Part shown: piece by piece, positions 41,498 through 52,700 of the stretch
Position numbering within the stretch: position 1 is the stretch's first letter
Layout: the number at the start of each line of letters is the position of its first letter
Assembly: GCA_964552015.1 (NCBI GenBank)
Contig: CAZKFR010000010.1
Location: 1 to 64,000 of the forward strand
Reading direction: 5' to 3'
DNA from: Rhodocaloribacter sp964552015
Lineage (GTDB): Bacteria > Bacteroidota > Rhodothermia > Rhodothermales > ISCAR-4553
Length of the DNA stretch: 64,000 nt
The notes under the pieces: generated by a model
What the model saw: only the letters and a program-made list of their open reading frames with translations
Database searches by the model: none
Told to the model about the DNA's origin: nothing
Made by a program: the position numbers and the translations under genes

Positions 41498-42304
41498 ATG
41501 CGAAAACACGTCGAATCTTTGGAGGGTGCGGTGGGACTGACGGAGCGTCGCCGGAAGGAGATCGCGTCGCTGGCGCGGCGCAAGTACCGGGAGCGGCTGG
41601 GGCAGGTGCTCGTGGAGGGGGTGCGTTCGGTGGAGGCGGCCGTGGCGGCGGGGGCGCCACTGCTGGAGCTGGTCGTCGGCGAGGGGGTGCGGGCGGAGGC
41701 GCGCGTCCGGGCGCTGCTGGCGCGGGCCGGCGTGCCGGTGCACGTCGTGCCGGATGCGGTGGTGGCCCGGCTCTCCGACGTGCAGGCCAGCCAGGGCGTG
41801 CTCGCCGTGGCCCGTGCCGTGCTGGTGCCCCCGGCGACGCTCACCACGCTCCACCGCGTCCTCGTGCTCGACGGCCTGCAGGACCCCGGCAACGTGGGGA
41901 CGATCCTCCGCACGGCGGCCTGGTTCGGCGTCGAGGCCGTGCTCGCCGGGCCCGGCACCGCCGACTTCTTCAACCCGAAGGCCGTGCGCGCCGCCATGGG
42001 GGGGCTGTGGGACGTGCGCCTGGCCCGTACCGGCGACCTGCCCGCCGCGCTGGCGGGCCTGCGCGCCGCCGGCTTCGCCCTCTACGGCGCCGACCTCGCG
42101 GGCGAGGACGCCCGCACCTGGCAGCCGGCCACCCCCTCGGCCCTCGTCCTCGGCAGCGAGGCGCACGGCCTCGCGCCCGCCGTGGCCGCCGCCCTCGACG
42201 CCCGCGTGACGGTGCCCGGCCACGCCGCCCGCCGCGGCGCCGAGTCGCTCAACGTGGCCGTGGCCGCCGGCATCCTCCTCTATGCCTGGGCCGGGCCGGT
42301 GTGA
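41498..42304 (+). CDS. SpoU/TrmH-family RNA 2'-O-methyltransferase
   Basis: The 268-residue protein has an N-terminal substrate-binding domain (GLTERRRKEIASLARRKYRERLGQVLVEG). The knotted SPOUT methyltransferase follows: LVLDGLQDPGNVGTILRTAAWFG (motif 1 with the catalytic Asn and Arg), ALVLGSEAHGLAP (motif 2) and AESLNVAVAAGILLY (motif 3). Such enzymes methylate ribose in tRNA or 23S rRNA (TrmH or RlmB type); the target is not decided by sequence. I chose the ATG at 41498. Confidence 0.9.
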   Translation: MRKHVESLEGAVGLTERRRKEIASLARRKYRERLGQVLVEGVRSVEAAVAAGAPLLELVVGEGVRAEARVRALLARAGVPVHVVPDAVVARLSDVQASQGVLAVARAVLVPPATLTTLHRVLVLDGLQDPGNVGTILRTAAWFGVEAVLAGPGTADFFNPKAVRAAMGGLWDVRLARTGDLPAALAGLRAAGFALYGADLAGEDARTWQPATPSALVLGSEAHGLAPAVAAALDARVTVPGHAARRGAESLNVAVAAGILLYAWAGPV

Positions 42305-42317
42305 AAAAAAGAGGCGG

Positions 42318-42345
42318 GGGGCGCTTCGCTGCGGGGGAGCGCCCC
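42318..42345 (+). terminator. Hairpin after the SpoU methyltransferase gene
   Basis: GGGGCGCT (42318-42325) pairs with AGCGCCCC (42338-42345) around 12 nt; only a short GGTTT follows, so it is a weak candidate terminator. The rest of 42305-42517 holds a TATATTCC box at 42468-42475 and no gene. Confidence 0.45.
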
Positions 42346-42517
42346 GGTTTCTGGGTGCGCCGGAGGCGTCGTGGCCGGGCACGTCCCCGTCCGTCCGCCC
42401 GTCGCGTGGCCTCACCGTCTCATCCCGCCGCTTCCCGCGCGGGGTGCCGGAGATGGTGGAAAAGCCGTATATTCCCGGATCGGCCTTTCTCGTTCATCTT
42501 CCGGTCGGCACGTCGGT

Positions 42518-43738
42518 ATGGAAGTTCCTGCGCTACAGAGTTTTGCCCTCGAAGGCGGGCTGCTCACGATGGAGAAGCCCCTGCGGGTGGGGGAGCGGCA
42601 CACCTCGCTGCGCATCGGCATTCCGCGCGAGATCTCGAACGAGGAACGGCGCGTGGCGCTGGCGCCGGGCGGCATCCAGACGCTGGTGGCCAACCGGCAC
42701 GAGGTCTACGTGGAAAAGGGGGCGGGGGAGCAGGCCCACTTCAGCGACGAGCGCTACGCCGAGGCCGGCGCCGAACTGGTCGAGAGCTCGGCCGACCTCT
42801 ACAGCAAGTGCGAGTTGATCGTGAAGGTGGGGCCGCCGTGTGAGGAGGAGCTGGCCCTGCTGCAGGAGAAGCAGATCCTCATCTCGGCGCTCCACCTGGG
42901 GGGAACCTCCCCGGCCTTCCTGCACCGCCTGATGGAGCTGAACATCACCGGCATCGGGTTCGAGTTTATCCGCGAGACGGACGGCACGCTGCCCATCGTG
43001 CGGATGATGCACGAGATCATGGGGTCGATGGCCGTGCAGATCGCCGCGCACTACCTGGAGAGCGGCGGCGGCGGCAAGGGGGTCATGCTCGGCGGTATCT
43101 CCGGCGTGCCCCCCTCGACGGTCGTCATCCTCGGCGCCGGCGTCGTGGGCGAGTGGGCCGCCCGCACGGCGCTCGGCTTCGGGGCGCACGTCATCGTGCT
43201 GGACAACGACCTGAGCGCCCTGCGCGTCATGGAACACTACCTGGACCGCCGCATCACCACGGCCATGGCCACCGAGCAGTACCTGCGGCAGGCCGTCGCC
43301 CGCGCCGACGTGGTCATCGGCGCCATGATGTCCGCCGGGCAGCGCGCCCCGGTCGTCGTCACCGAGGACATGGTGGCCTCGATGCGCCCCGGCTCGGTCA
43401 TCGTCGATGCCGTCATCGACCAGGGCGGCTGCATCGAGACGAGCCGCCCGACGACCCACTCGGAGCCGACCTTCGTCAAGCACGGCGTCATCCATTACTG
43501 CATCCCCAACATGCCGTCGAACGCCGCCCGCACGGCCACCTATGCGCTCACGAACGTGCTCGTCCCGTACCTGCTCAAGATCGGCGAGGCCGGTTCGATC
43601 AACGAGGCGCTCTGGCAGGACGTGGGCCTGCGCAATGGCACCTACGTCTACCGCCGTCACCTGACGAAGAAGAGCCTGGCGAACATGTTCGGGATGCCCT
43701 ACCGCGATATCGAGCTGCTCATCGCGTCGGGCATCTGA
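42518..43738 (+). CDS. ald: Alanine dehydrogenase
   Basis: The 406-residue enzyme reversibly converts L-alanine to pyruvate and ammonia with NAD. The N-terminal region shows GIPREISNEERRVALAPGGI with catalytic-site Arg and Lys-type residues, then VKVGPPCEEELALL. The NAD-binding domain is TVVILGAGVVGEWAARTALGFGAHV. The Ald C-terminal signature runs VDAVIDQGGCIETSRPTTHSEP and HYCIPNMPSNAARTATYALT. The longer N terminus compared with Bacillus Ald resembles the Bacteroidota form. The ATG at 42518 lies about 45 bp after a TATATTCC box. It may work with the glutamate dehydrogenase in ammonia assimilation. Confidence 0.95.
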   Translation: MEVPALQSFALEGGLLTMEKPLRVGERHTSLRIGIPREISNEERRVALAPGGIQTLVANRHEVYVEKGAGEQAHFSDERYAEAGAELVESSADLYSKCELIVKVGPPCEEELALLQEKQILISALHLGGTSPAFLHRLMELNITGIGFEFIRETDGTLPIVRMMHEIMGSMAVQIAAHYLESGGGGKGVMLGGISGVPPSTVVILGAGVVGEWAARTALGFGAHVIVLDNDLSALRVMEHYLDRRITTAMATEQYLRQAVARADVVIGAMMSAGQRAPVVVTEDMVASMRPGSVIVDAVIDQGGCIETSRPTTHSEPTFVKHGVIHYCIPNMPSNAARTATYALTNVLVPYLLKIGEAGSINEALWQDVGLRNGTYVYRRHLTKKSLANMFGMPYRDIELLIASGI

Positions 43739-43768
43739 GGCGGGCAGGCGATGCCAGTCGGCGGGCCG

Positions 43769-43800
43769 TTGACTGACTCCGTGCCACCGGCTATGTTTCG
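43769..43800 (+). promoter_or_regulatory. Bacteroidota-type promoter TTG-N20-TATGTTTC
   Basis: TTG (43769-43771) and TATGTTTC (43792-43799) are separated by exactly 20 bases, matching the Bacteroidota housekeeping promoter. An ATG with a good GGAGGT ribosome-binding site follows at 43832. Confidence 0.65.
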
Positions 43801-43831
43801 GGCGGAACGAACACGACACGGAGGTACCCTC

Positions 43832-45112
43832 ATGAAACGTTTTGCCATGGGCCTGGCGGGGTTGGCCGGGATGGTGCTCCTGGCCGTCCTGCCCGTGGGG
43901 GCGCAGCCCACGGTGCTGCGGGCCGCCCGGATGCTCGACGTCGAGACGGGGCGGATCGTGGCCCCGGCGGTGGTCGTCGTCGAGGGCGCGCGCATCAGCG
44001 CCGTCAACCCGCCGGCGCTGCCCGAGGGGGCGGCGGTGCTCGACCTGGGCGACGTGACGCTCCTGCCCGGCCTGATCGACATGCACACGCACCTGACAGG
44101 CGACCTCGCGGGCGACTGGGTGAACCGCCCGGTGCGCGAGACGGCCGCCGACGCGGCGCTGCGCGGGGCGAAGAACGCCCGCACGACGCTCCTGGCCGGC
44201 TTCACCACCGTGCGGGACGTGGGGGCCCCCGGCTTCGCGGACGTGGCGCTCATGCGCGCCGTCGAGCGCGGCGACGTCGCCGGGCCGTGGATCTTCCCCG
44301 CCGGGCACGCCCTGGGCATCACCGGCGGTCACTGCGACGTGACGGGCTACGCCCCCGGCATCCTGGAGGGCGGGCCGGAGCAGGGCGTGGCCGACGGCCC
44401 GGACGAGGTGCTCAAGGCCGTCCGCTACCAGATCAAACACGGGGCGAAGGTCATCAAGACGTGCGCCACAGCCGGGGTGCTCTCGCACGAGGGGCCGGTG
44501 GGCGCCCAGCAATACAGCGACGAAGAGCTGCGCGTGATGGTGGAGGAGGCCGCCCGCCACGGGATGAAGGTGGCCGCCCACGCCCACGGCAGTGAAGGTA
44601 TCCTGGCCGCCGTACGCGCCGGCGTGGCCTCCATCGAGCACGGCTCCCTGCTCACCGACGAGATCATCGCCGAGATGAAGGCCCGCGGCACCTACCTGGT
44701 CCCGACCACCTACCTGGCCGACGCCATCGACCTGGACGCGCTGCCGCCCCATATCCGCGCCAAGGCCGAGTACGTGCTGCCGCTGGCCCGCGAGAGCCTC
44801 CGCCGCGCCATCGCCGCGGGCGTGAAGATCGCCTTCGGGACTGACGCGGCCGTCTATCCCCACGGCGACAACGCAAAGGAGTTCGCCGTGCTCGTCGCGC
44901 TGGGCATGACGCCGCTGGCGGCGATCCAGGCGGCCACGATCCACGCCGCCGACCTGCTCGGCGTCGACGACCGCGGCCGCATCGCGCCGGGCCTGCTGGC
45001 CGACCTGATCGCCGTGCCCGGCAATCCGCTGGACGACGTGCGCGTGCTCGAAGACGTGCGCTTCGTCATGCGCGGCGGGCAGGTGTTCAAACGCGGCGAG
45101 ACGACGCCCTGA
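43832..45112 (+). CDS. Secreted amidohydrolase (Xaa-Pro/imidazolone-type family)
   Basis: The ATG at 43832 has GGAGGT six bases upstream and begins a signal peptide (MKRFAMGLAGLAGMVLLAVL, cleavage near VGAQ). The 426-residue protein is a metal-dependent amidohydrolase: LLPGLIDMHTHLTGDL supplies the HxH ligands, then GGHCDVTG, AAHAHGSEGI, SIEHGSLL and GTDAAVYPHGDNA supply His and Asp ligands. It resembles exported Xaa-Pro-type amidohydrolases rather than HutI, despite hutU lying 3 kb away. The substrate is unknown. The R-M locus intervenes between this gene and hutU. Confidence 0.87.
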   Translation: MKRFAMGLAGLAGMVLLAVLPVGAQPTVLRAARMLDVETGRIVAPAVVVVEGARISAVNPPALPEGAAVLDLGDVTLLPGLIDMHTHLTGDLAGDWVNRPVRETAADAALRGAKNARTTLLAGFTTVRDVGAPGFADVALMRAVERGDVAGPWIFPAGHALGITGGHCDVTGYAPGILEGGPEQGVADGPDEVLKAVRYQIKHGAKVIKTCATAGVLSHEGPVGAQQYSDEELRVMVEEAARHGMKVAAHAHGSEGILAAVRAGVASIEHGSLLTDEIIAEMKARGTYLVPTTYLADAIDLDALPPHIRAKAEYVLPLARESLRRAIAAGVKIAFGTDAAVYPHGDNAKEFAVLVALGMTPLAAIQAATIHAADLLGVDDRGRIAPGLLADLIAVPGNPLDDVRVLEDVRFVMRGGQVFKRGETTP

Positions 45113-45130
45113 ACGGCCGCTGCTGCCGCT

Positions 45131-46177
45131 TCAGAAAAGCGTTGCCTGTTTGGGTAAGGCGTTCGCCTTTCCTGTATTGTCATCCAAAAGCGGTGGATCG
45201 AGCTCGGGAAAGCGAAAACGTGAGCTTTTGAGATATTCTTCTTCAAGTTCAAAAGCCAGGTAATAGCGACCCATTTCCTGGGCCACTTCACCGGTTGTAT
45301 TGCTACCAGCGAAGGGATCGAGCACGAGATCTCCTTCTTCAGTTGTGAGGCCGATAATGAACTCGGGAAGTGCTTTGGGGAAGCGGGCAGGGTGTCGCTT
45401 TGTCCGGGTTTCACGGCACCGCCGCTGGTAACGGTCATTACTAGATGTATTCGAGGCAGCTATGACATTGACAGGCACGGGAGCGCCGATCTCCATCTCG
45501 AATGCATCATCAGCTAGGATATTCGGCGGGATAGCCCCTCCGTTGTTTTTGCCGAATTTGCCCGAAATGTCGTGCTCGCTGGGCCGAAGTTTTGGCGTGT
45601 ATCCATTTTTCATCAAGTTTTGCTGTGCTTCGCTGTAGGGTTTTAGAATTCTTCGGTTGGACACTTTGCCGTCCTTCTCATCGATAATCGGGGAGGGGCG
45701 AAGCCACCAGACCGTATTGACGGCATCCTTGACGCGGATGCGACGCACCGTTACCCACTCTGCGGGGGTTGGGAGTTTGGCAGGATTGTACCAGTAAAGT
45801 TCTTGGGCGAGGAAGAATCCAAACTCGCCGCCTTCTTCGATTGGTTTGCAAAGCCGAAGGAGAAACTCATAATGATAGAGGCTCCGGTAGGGCAGGCCCT
45901 TGATCCATGTCCCGCCTAGATCAATGACCAGCGAACCTTCTGGCTTCAGGATGCGCTTGAACTGCTCGGCAAAAGGACGAAACCATTCTACGTACTCTTC
46001 AGATGCGACGTTGCCATAACTTTTTTGTCTGAGAAGTGCAAAGGGGGGCGACGTACAGATGAGGTCCACCGACGCATCGTCAAGCTGCTTCATGAGTTCA
46101 AGGCTGTCGCCAAGGTATGCTGCACCAGCTTTGGTGGTGTAGTAGGGTTGAGCATTGCTGAGGGTCGGAAGCGGCAT
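45131..46177 (-). CDS. DNA (cytosine-N4) methyltransferase, PvuII-like
   Basis: The 348-residue enzyme places motif IV, TSPPF at residues 42-46, before the AdoMet-binding DPFAGSNTT at about 287-295. That is the beta-class circular order. The TSPPF form and the segment LLRQKSYGN...EYVEWFRPFAEQFKRILKPEGSLVIDLGGTW closely resemble M.PvuII-type N4-cytosine methyltransferases, although N6-adenine targets cannot be excluded. AGGAG six bases before the ATG is a good ribosome-binding site. It is divergent from the HTH/endonuclease pair, as in PvuII systems. GC content is visibly lower than in flanking genes, suggesting transfer. Confidence 0.88.
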   Translation of the reverse strand: MPLPTLSNAQPYYTTKAGAAYLGDSLELMKQLDDASVDLICTSPPFALLRQKSYGNVASEEYVEWFRPFAEQFKRILKPEGSLVIDLGGTWIKGLPYRSLYHYEFLLRLCKPIEEGGEFGFFLAQELYWYNPAKLPTPAEWVTVRRIRVKDAVNTVWWLRPSPIIDEKDGKVSNRRILKPYSEAQQNLMKNGYTPKLRPSEHDISGKFGKNNGGAIPPNILADDAFEMEIGAPVPVNVIAASNTSSNDRYQRRCRETRTKRHPARFPKALPEFIIGLTTEEGDLVLDPFAGSNTTGEVAQEMGRYYLAFELEEEYLKSSRFRFPELDPPLLDDNTGKANALPKQATLF

Positions 46178-46212
46178 CGGAGTCTCCTGGATTAGTTAGC
46201 CCGGGATAAGCA

Positions 46213-46227
46213 CTTGACGAAGTTAAG
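46213..46227. promoter_or_regulatory. Operator candidate O1 in R-M divergent promoter region
   Basis: CTTGACGAAGTTAAG is an imperfect palindrome (CTTGAC-N3-GTTAAG). It overlaps a candidate -10 (TAACTT on the minus strand, with TTGGTG 18 bp upstream) for the methyltransferase gene. It nearly equals O2 at 46320-46334. Confidence 0.6.
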
Positions 46228-46286
46228 AGATGGGTGCTAAATTCACCAAGGTAGCGTCCACTCGTGAAGGGTGAGCAAACGGTCTG

Positions 46287-46314
46287 TTGAAGGTAACAAC
46301 CTTGATGGTATAAA
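46287..46314 (+). promoter_or_regulatory. Promoter TTGAAG-N16-TATAAA for the HTH/endonuclease genes
   Basis: TTGAAG (46287-46292) and TATAAA (46309-46314) are 16 bases apart. The predicted start of transcription falls inside the palindrome at 46320-46334, which would allow repression. The translational start TTG lies at or just after that point, so the message may be leaderless. Confidence 0.6.
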
Positions 46315-46319
46315 ATAAC

Positions 46320-46334
46320 CTTGACAAAGTCAAG
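46320..46334. promoter_or_regulatory. Operator candidate O2 (perfect palindrome)
   Basis: CTTGACAAAGTCAAG is a perfect inverted repeat with six-base arms and a three-base centre. It covers the predicted transcription start and first codons of the HTH gene. With O1 it forms a pair, one on each divergent promoter. Confidence 0.65.
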
Positions 46335-46575
46335 TAGTTTTTCAAAAAAAGACTTCAACCCTGACGATTGGATCTCGCAGGCGGAGGCAGCGGATCTTCG
46401 TGGCGTCTCACGGCAGGCGATCCATCAACTCGTACAGAAGGGCCGCTTCCGCACCTGTGAGGTGGCGGGCCGAACCCTCGTGCTGCGCGAAGACGTGGTG
46501 CAGTACGAACCGAGCAAGGGCGGACGCCCGCCGGCCACCGAAGATACCAAGGACGAAACGGGGCGGGTGGTTTAG
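46321..46575 (+). CDS. Excisionase/MerR-type HTH protein, candidate R-M controller
   Basis: The 84-residue protein contains WISQAEAADLRGVSRQAIHQ (about 17-36), a winged helix-turn-helix of excisionase/MerR type. The wing GRFRTCEVAGRTLVLREDVV follows and a charged tail ends it. It sits where PvuII-type loci encode the roughly 84-residue C protein, but C proteins are Xre-type, so this would be a different kind of regulator. The only possible start in frame is TTG at 46321, inside the palindrome O2. Its stop is one base before the endonuclease GTG. Control of both divergent promoters is inferred. Confidence 0.75.
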   Translation: MTKSSSFSKKDFNPDDWISQAEAADLRGVSRQAIHQLVQKGRFRTCEVAGRTLVLREDVVQYEPSKGGRPPATEDTKDETGRVV

Positions 46576-46576
46576 C

Positions 46577-47995
46577 GTGGCGACCGCTGGAAAGGAGAGT
46601 CAGATTCCCGTCGGTACGGGCTTCAGTCCCGATCTCGTAAGTCTGCCGGATTATGTTCGTGCCGTTGTTTCGCACAGCGGAGATCCAGACGCGCTAGAAA
46701 AGGCCATTAACGCCGCACCTGTCTGGATCGGTAAAAAGCTGCGGACGACCCGGCGGACGCGCCGACATCCGATGGAAGCCGGGGTACAGTATGGGCTGCT
46801 CACGCCGAAAACCTACGAGGCTACCGACCTGGCGCGGCGGCTTGCTAGTCTGAGTGGAAGTGAGGAGAAACTGTATCGAGCGTTTGCCCGGCACATCCTG
46901 ATGAACCTCGGTGGTCTCCGCGTTGTGGAGGCGGCACAGGAAATGCTTCTTGACAGACGGAAGGTTACGGGTGACTCGCTCGCGCAGTACCTTTCGGATC
47001 AGGGCTTCCGCGTCTCGGTCCACAATACCGCCATCAACACAATGCGGATGTGGCTGGCAAAGGCAGGGCTGTTCCCGGAGAGCGGGCGCAGAGCCGGGGC
47101 GTGGCGACCGGACCCAGACGTGAAGGAGCAACTCGTCGGGATGGACGATGACATGATTGCGGCGCTGGCGGCACTGACGCCCGAGCAGATCGCCTTTGTG
47201 AAAGCTCTCGTTCGCCGCGACCCGGAAGACTGGGTGCCGGCAGCAGAGATACGGGACCTTGCTGAAGACGCCGAAGGCGTGCGGATCGGTCGCGGTTCTC
47301 TGCCCAACGAGGTGCTGCGTCCTCTGAAAGCAGCCGGACTGATTGAATACCGCACGGGCGGTAGGAAAAGCGGGAAGACCTCGGAGTTGAAGACGACGAA
47401 GGCGTTTCGAGCCGAGGTGCTGGAGCCGTTCCTGGAGGGAACGCTGAAGGACCTGGATCCGACGCTGACGGCTTACTACCGCGCCCGTCCCGCTGATATT
47501 TACGCTTCGCTTGGCTCAAAAGACAAGCACGAGAAGGGACAGGCGCTGGAAGCATTTGCTGTCATGGTGATGCGCTTGCTCGGGCTCCGGTTCGTGGCCT
47601 GGCGACGTCGGGCAGCGGATACCGGATTCAGCGAAGTGGATGTGCTGATGGCTGGGCTGTTTGGGGCCGTACCTACGATGTGGCAGGTGCAGTGTAAGAA
47701 CACGCCTTCGGGACAGGTTCGCCTGGAGGATGTGGCGAAAGAGGTCGGGCTCATTCCTCTTACGCGGGCAACGCACATACTCGTGCTGGCAAACGCGCCG
47801 TTCACCCGCGACGCTCGACGTTACGCTGACGAGATCATGAAGCACTCGTCGGTGACAATTTTTCTGCTAGATCGGGAGGACTTTGAGGCCATCCGTAAGA
47901 ATCCGGCCAACCTGGGCCACATCCTTCAGAAACAGGCGGAGAACATCCGTGATCTCAAGATGGCTGCGCCCGTATGGAGAGAATATCAGGGATAA
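46577..47995 (+). CDS. Restriction endonuclease with Mrr-like PD-(D/E)xK domain
   Basis: The GTG at 46577 follows the HTH gene stop by one base, implying coupled translation; the frame extends farther upstream but only as a shadow of the HTH gene. The 472-residue protein has an N-terminal helical part and a winged-helix-like middle (about 190-300). A C-terminal nuclease fold follows: FAVMVMRLLGLRFVAWRRRA, catalytic Asp in FSEVDVLMAG and QxK in MWQVQCKNTPSG (about 355-380), as in Mrr-type nucleases. The recognition site is unknown. Lower GC than neighbours. With the divergent methyltransferase it forms a complete type II-like R-M system. Confidence 0.78.
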   Translation: MATAGKESQIPVGTGFSPDLVSLPDYVRAVVSHSGDPDALEKAINAAPVWIGKKLRTTRRTRRHPMEAGVQYGLLTPKTYEATDLARRLASLSGSEEKLYRAFARHILMNLGGLRVVEAAQEMLLDRRKVTGDSLAQYLSDQGFRVSVHNTAINTMRMWLAKAGLFPESGRRAGAWRPDPDVKEQLVGMDDDMIAALAALTPEQIAFVKALVRRDPEDWVPAAEIRDLAEDAEGVRIGRGSLPNEVLRPLKAAGLIEYRTGGRKSGKTSELKTTKAFRAEVLEPFLEGTLKDLDPTLTAYYRARPADIYASLGSKDKHEKGQALEAFAVMVMRLLGLRFVAWRRRAADTGFSEVDVLMAGLFGAVPTMWQVQCKNTPSGQVRLEDVAKEVGLIPLTRATHILVLANAPFTRDARRYADEIMKHSSVTIFLLDREDFEAIRKNPANLGHILQKQAENIRDLKMAAPVWREYQG

Positions 47996-48100
47996 GGACT
48001 TTCCCTGTCTGCTGATGAATTCCCCGCGGTCGCCCGGATCTTCGAAGCGCTTCTGGCGCCGTCCCCCCCGTTTTTCCAAGTCTGTGAGCAAGGAGCGATG

Positions 48101-49768
<1,668 letters not shown>

Positions 49769-49775
49769 GATGGCC

Positions 49776-52700
49776 TCAGCCCATCGCTACCGCCTCGGCG
49801 TCCGTGGTGGCGGCCAGCGTCGGGGCGGCGTCGCGGCGCGTCAGGTAGGTGTAGACCGCCGGGATGACGTAGAGCGTCAGGAACGTGCCGAAGAGCATCC
49901 CGCCGATGATGGCGATGCCCATCGGGGCGCGGCTCTCGCTGCCGGCGCCCAGCGCCAGCGCGATCGGCACGATGCCCAGGATCGTCGAGATGCTCGTCAT
50001 GAGCACCGGGCGGAACCGGGCCGCCGCCCCCTCCCGGATCGCCTCCCTGATCGGCAGCCCCGTCGCCTTCCGCTGGTTGGCGAACTCGACGATCAGGATG
50101 CCGTTCTTCGTCACCAGGCCGATGAGCATGATCATCCCGATCTGGCTGAAGATGTTGATCGTCTGGCCGAAGTACCACAGCGAGAAGAGGGCGCCGGCCA
50201 GGGCCAGGGGCACCGTGAGCATGATGATGAGCGGGTCGCGGAAGCTCTCGAACTGGGCGGCCAGCACCAGGTAGATCAGCACCAGGGCCAGGAGGAAGAC
50301 GAAGAGCAGGCTGGAGGCACTCTCGGCGAAGTCGCGCGAGGGGCCGGTCAGCGCCGTGGCGAACGTCTCGTCGAGCACCTCCCCGGCCAGGCGGTCCATG
50401 GCGGCGATGCCGTCGCCGATGGTCTTGCCCGGCGCCAGGCCGGCCGAGATGGTGGCCGAGACGTAGCGGTCGAAGCGGTAGCGCTGGGGCGGGCTGCTCT
50501 CCTCGGAGACGCGCACCAGGTTGTCGAGCTGGACGGGCTCGCCGGCGGCGTTGCGGACGAAGAGGGTGCGCAGGTCGAGCGTCTCGTTGCGGTCGGCGCG
50601 GTCCACCTGGGCGATGACCTGGTACTGCTTGCCGTCCATGATGAAGTAGCCGACGCGCTGGGCGCTGAGGGCCAGCTGGAGCGTCTGCGCGATGTCGAGC
50701 GCCGAGACGCCCAGCGCCCGCGCCCGCTCGCGGTCGATGGTGATGCGCAGCTCGGGCTTGTTGAACTTCAGGTCGGCGTCGACGAAGGTGAAGGTCGGCT
50801 CCCGGCGGGCGGCCTCCAGGAAGCGTGGCAGCGTCTCGCGCAGTTTCTCGAAGCTGGGGGCCAGCAGGACGTACTGCACCGGCAGCCCGCCGCGCCGGTC
50901 GCCCAGGCTCTGCGGCTCGGAGACGAACGTGCGGGCGCGCGTCATCTGGGCGACGCGGGCCGTGAGCGCCTCGGCGATCGCCGTCTGGGACCGCGCCCGC
51001 TCCTCCGCCGGGGGCAGGATGAGGAAGGCAAAGCCCGAGTTGACCGACGAGGCGGCGCCGAAGCCCGGCGACGTCACCGAGATGATGGCCTCGGCTTCGG
51101 GCACCTCCGCCTGGATCGTCCGGATGAGGTCGTCCATGTAGGCGTCCATGTACTCGTACGTGGCGCCCTCCGGGGCCGTGGCGAAGAGCCGGATACGGCC
51201 CCGGTCCTCTTTCGGGGCCAGCTCCTGCGGCAGGCTGGTGAAGAACAGGTAGACCAGGGCGAAGCACGCCGCGATGACGGGCAGGGCCAGCCACCGCCGC
51301 CGCAGGAAGGCGTCGAGCGAGCGGGTATAGCGGCGGTTGAGCTGCACGAAGAACGGCTCCGTCTTCCGGTAGAACCACGAGTGGTGCGCGTGCGGCTTGA
51401 GCAGGCGCGTACTCAGCATCGGCGTCAGCGTCAGCGCCACGAACGACGAGATGACGACGGCCCCGCCGAGCACCACGCCGAACTCGCGGAAGAGCCGCCC
51501 GGTCAGCCCGCCCAGAAACAGGATCGGCAGGAAGACGGACACGAGCGCCAGCGTCGTGGCGATGACGGCGAAGAAGATCTCGCGCGTGCCCGTGATGCCC
51601 GCCTCCAGCGGCGGCTTCCCCGCCTCGATCTTGGCATAGATGTTCTCGAGCACCACGATGGCGTCGTCCACCACCAGCCCGATGGCCAGCACGAGCCCCA
51701 GCAGCGTCAGCACGTTGATCGAGAAGCCGGCCACGTACATGATGAAGAAGGCGCCGACGAGCGAGACCGGGATGACGAGCACCGGGATGAGGGTGGTGCG
51801 CACGTCGCGCAGGAACAGGAAGATGATGAGCACCACCAGGATCAGCGCCAGGAAGATCGTCTGCTGCACCTCGGTGACGGAGTCGCGGATGTAGTCGGTC
51901 ACGTCGAAGCCGATGCCGAGCTCGATGTCCGGCGGCAGGTCCCGGGCGATCTGGTCGACGCGGCGGTAGAACTCGTCGGCGATGGCGATGTAGTTGGCGC
52001 CGGGCTGGGGCTGCAGCACCACGCCGACCATCGGGATGCCGTCCCGCTTGAGGACGGTGCGTTCGTTGAGCGGGCCCAGCTCGGCCCGGCCCACGTCGCG
52101 CAGGCGGACGATCTGGCCCTGGTCTTCCTTCAGGATGAGGTTGTTGAACGCCTCCGGGTCTTCGAGGCGGCTCATGGTGCGGATCGTCAGCTCCACCTGT
52201 TCCCCCTCGATGCGGCCCGAGGGCAGCTCCACGTTCTCACGCTGGAGGGCGTTGCGCACGTCGAGCGGGGAGAGCCGGTAGGCGGCCAGGCGCTGCGGGT
52301 CCAGCCAGATCCGCATGGCGTATTCCTTCTCGCCCCAGATCTGCACGGCGCTGACGCCGGGGATCGTCTGCAGGCGTTCCTTGAAGACCTCGTCGGCGAA
52401 GCGGGAGAGCTCGAGCAGGTTGCGCCGGTCGCTCCGGATGTTGAGGAAGACGATGGGCTGGGCGTCCGCGTCGGCCTTGGAGACGACGGGCGGCTCGGCA
52501 TCGGGCGGCAGGTTGTTCATCGCCCGCGAGACGCGGTCGCGCACGTCGTTGGCGGCCCGTTCGAGGTCCACGTCCAGGTTGAACTCCACCGTGAGCGTGC
52601 TGCGGCCCTCGCGGCTGACCGACGTCAGCGTGCGGATGCCGTCGACGCCGTTGACGGACTCCTCCAGCGGTTCGGTGATCTGCGACTCGATGACGTCGGC

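Noticed and set aside
43832..45112. HutI imidazolonepropionase partner of hutU
   Set aside because: It has a signal peptide and the exported Xaa-Pro-type amidohydrolase motifs, and is separated from hutU by the R-M locus; HutI is cytosolic.
46321..46575. Classical Xre-type C protein
   Set aside because: The helix-turn-helix and wing (ISQAEAADLRGVSRQAIHQ, then LVLREDVV) are excisionase/MerR-like.
46400..46576. Upstream extension of the endonuclease frame
   Set aside because: It overlaps the HTH gene in another frame and gives a Cys/Arg-rich shadow translation; the GTG at 46577 fits the coupling.
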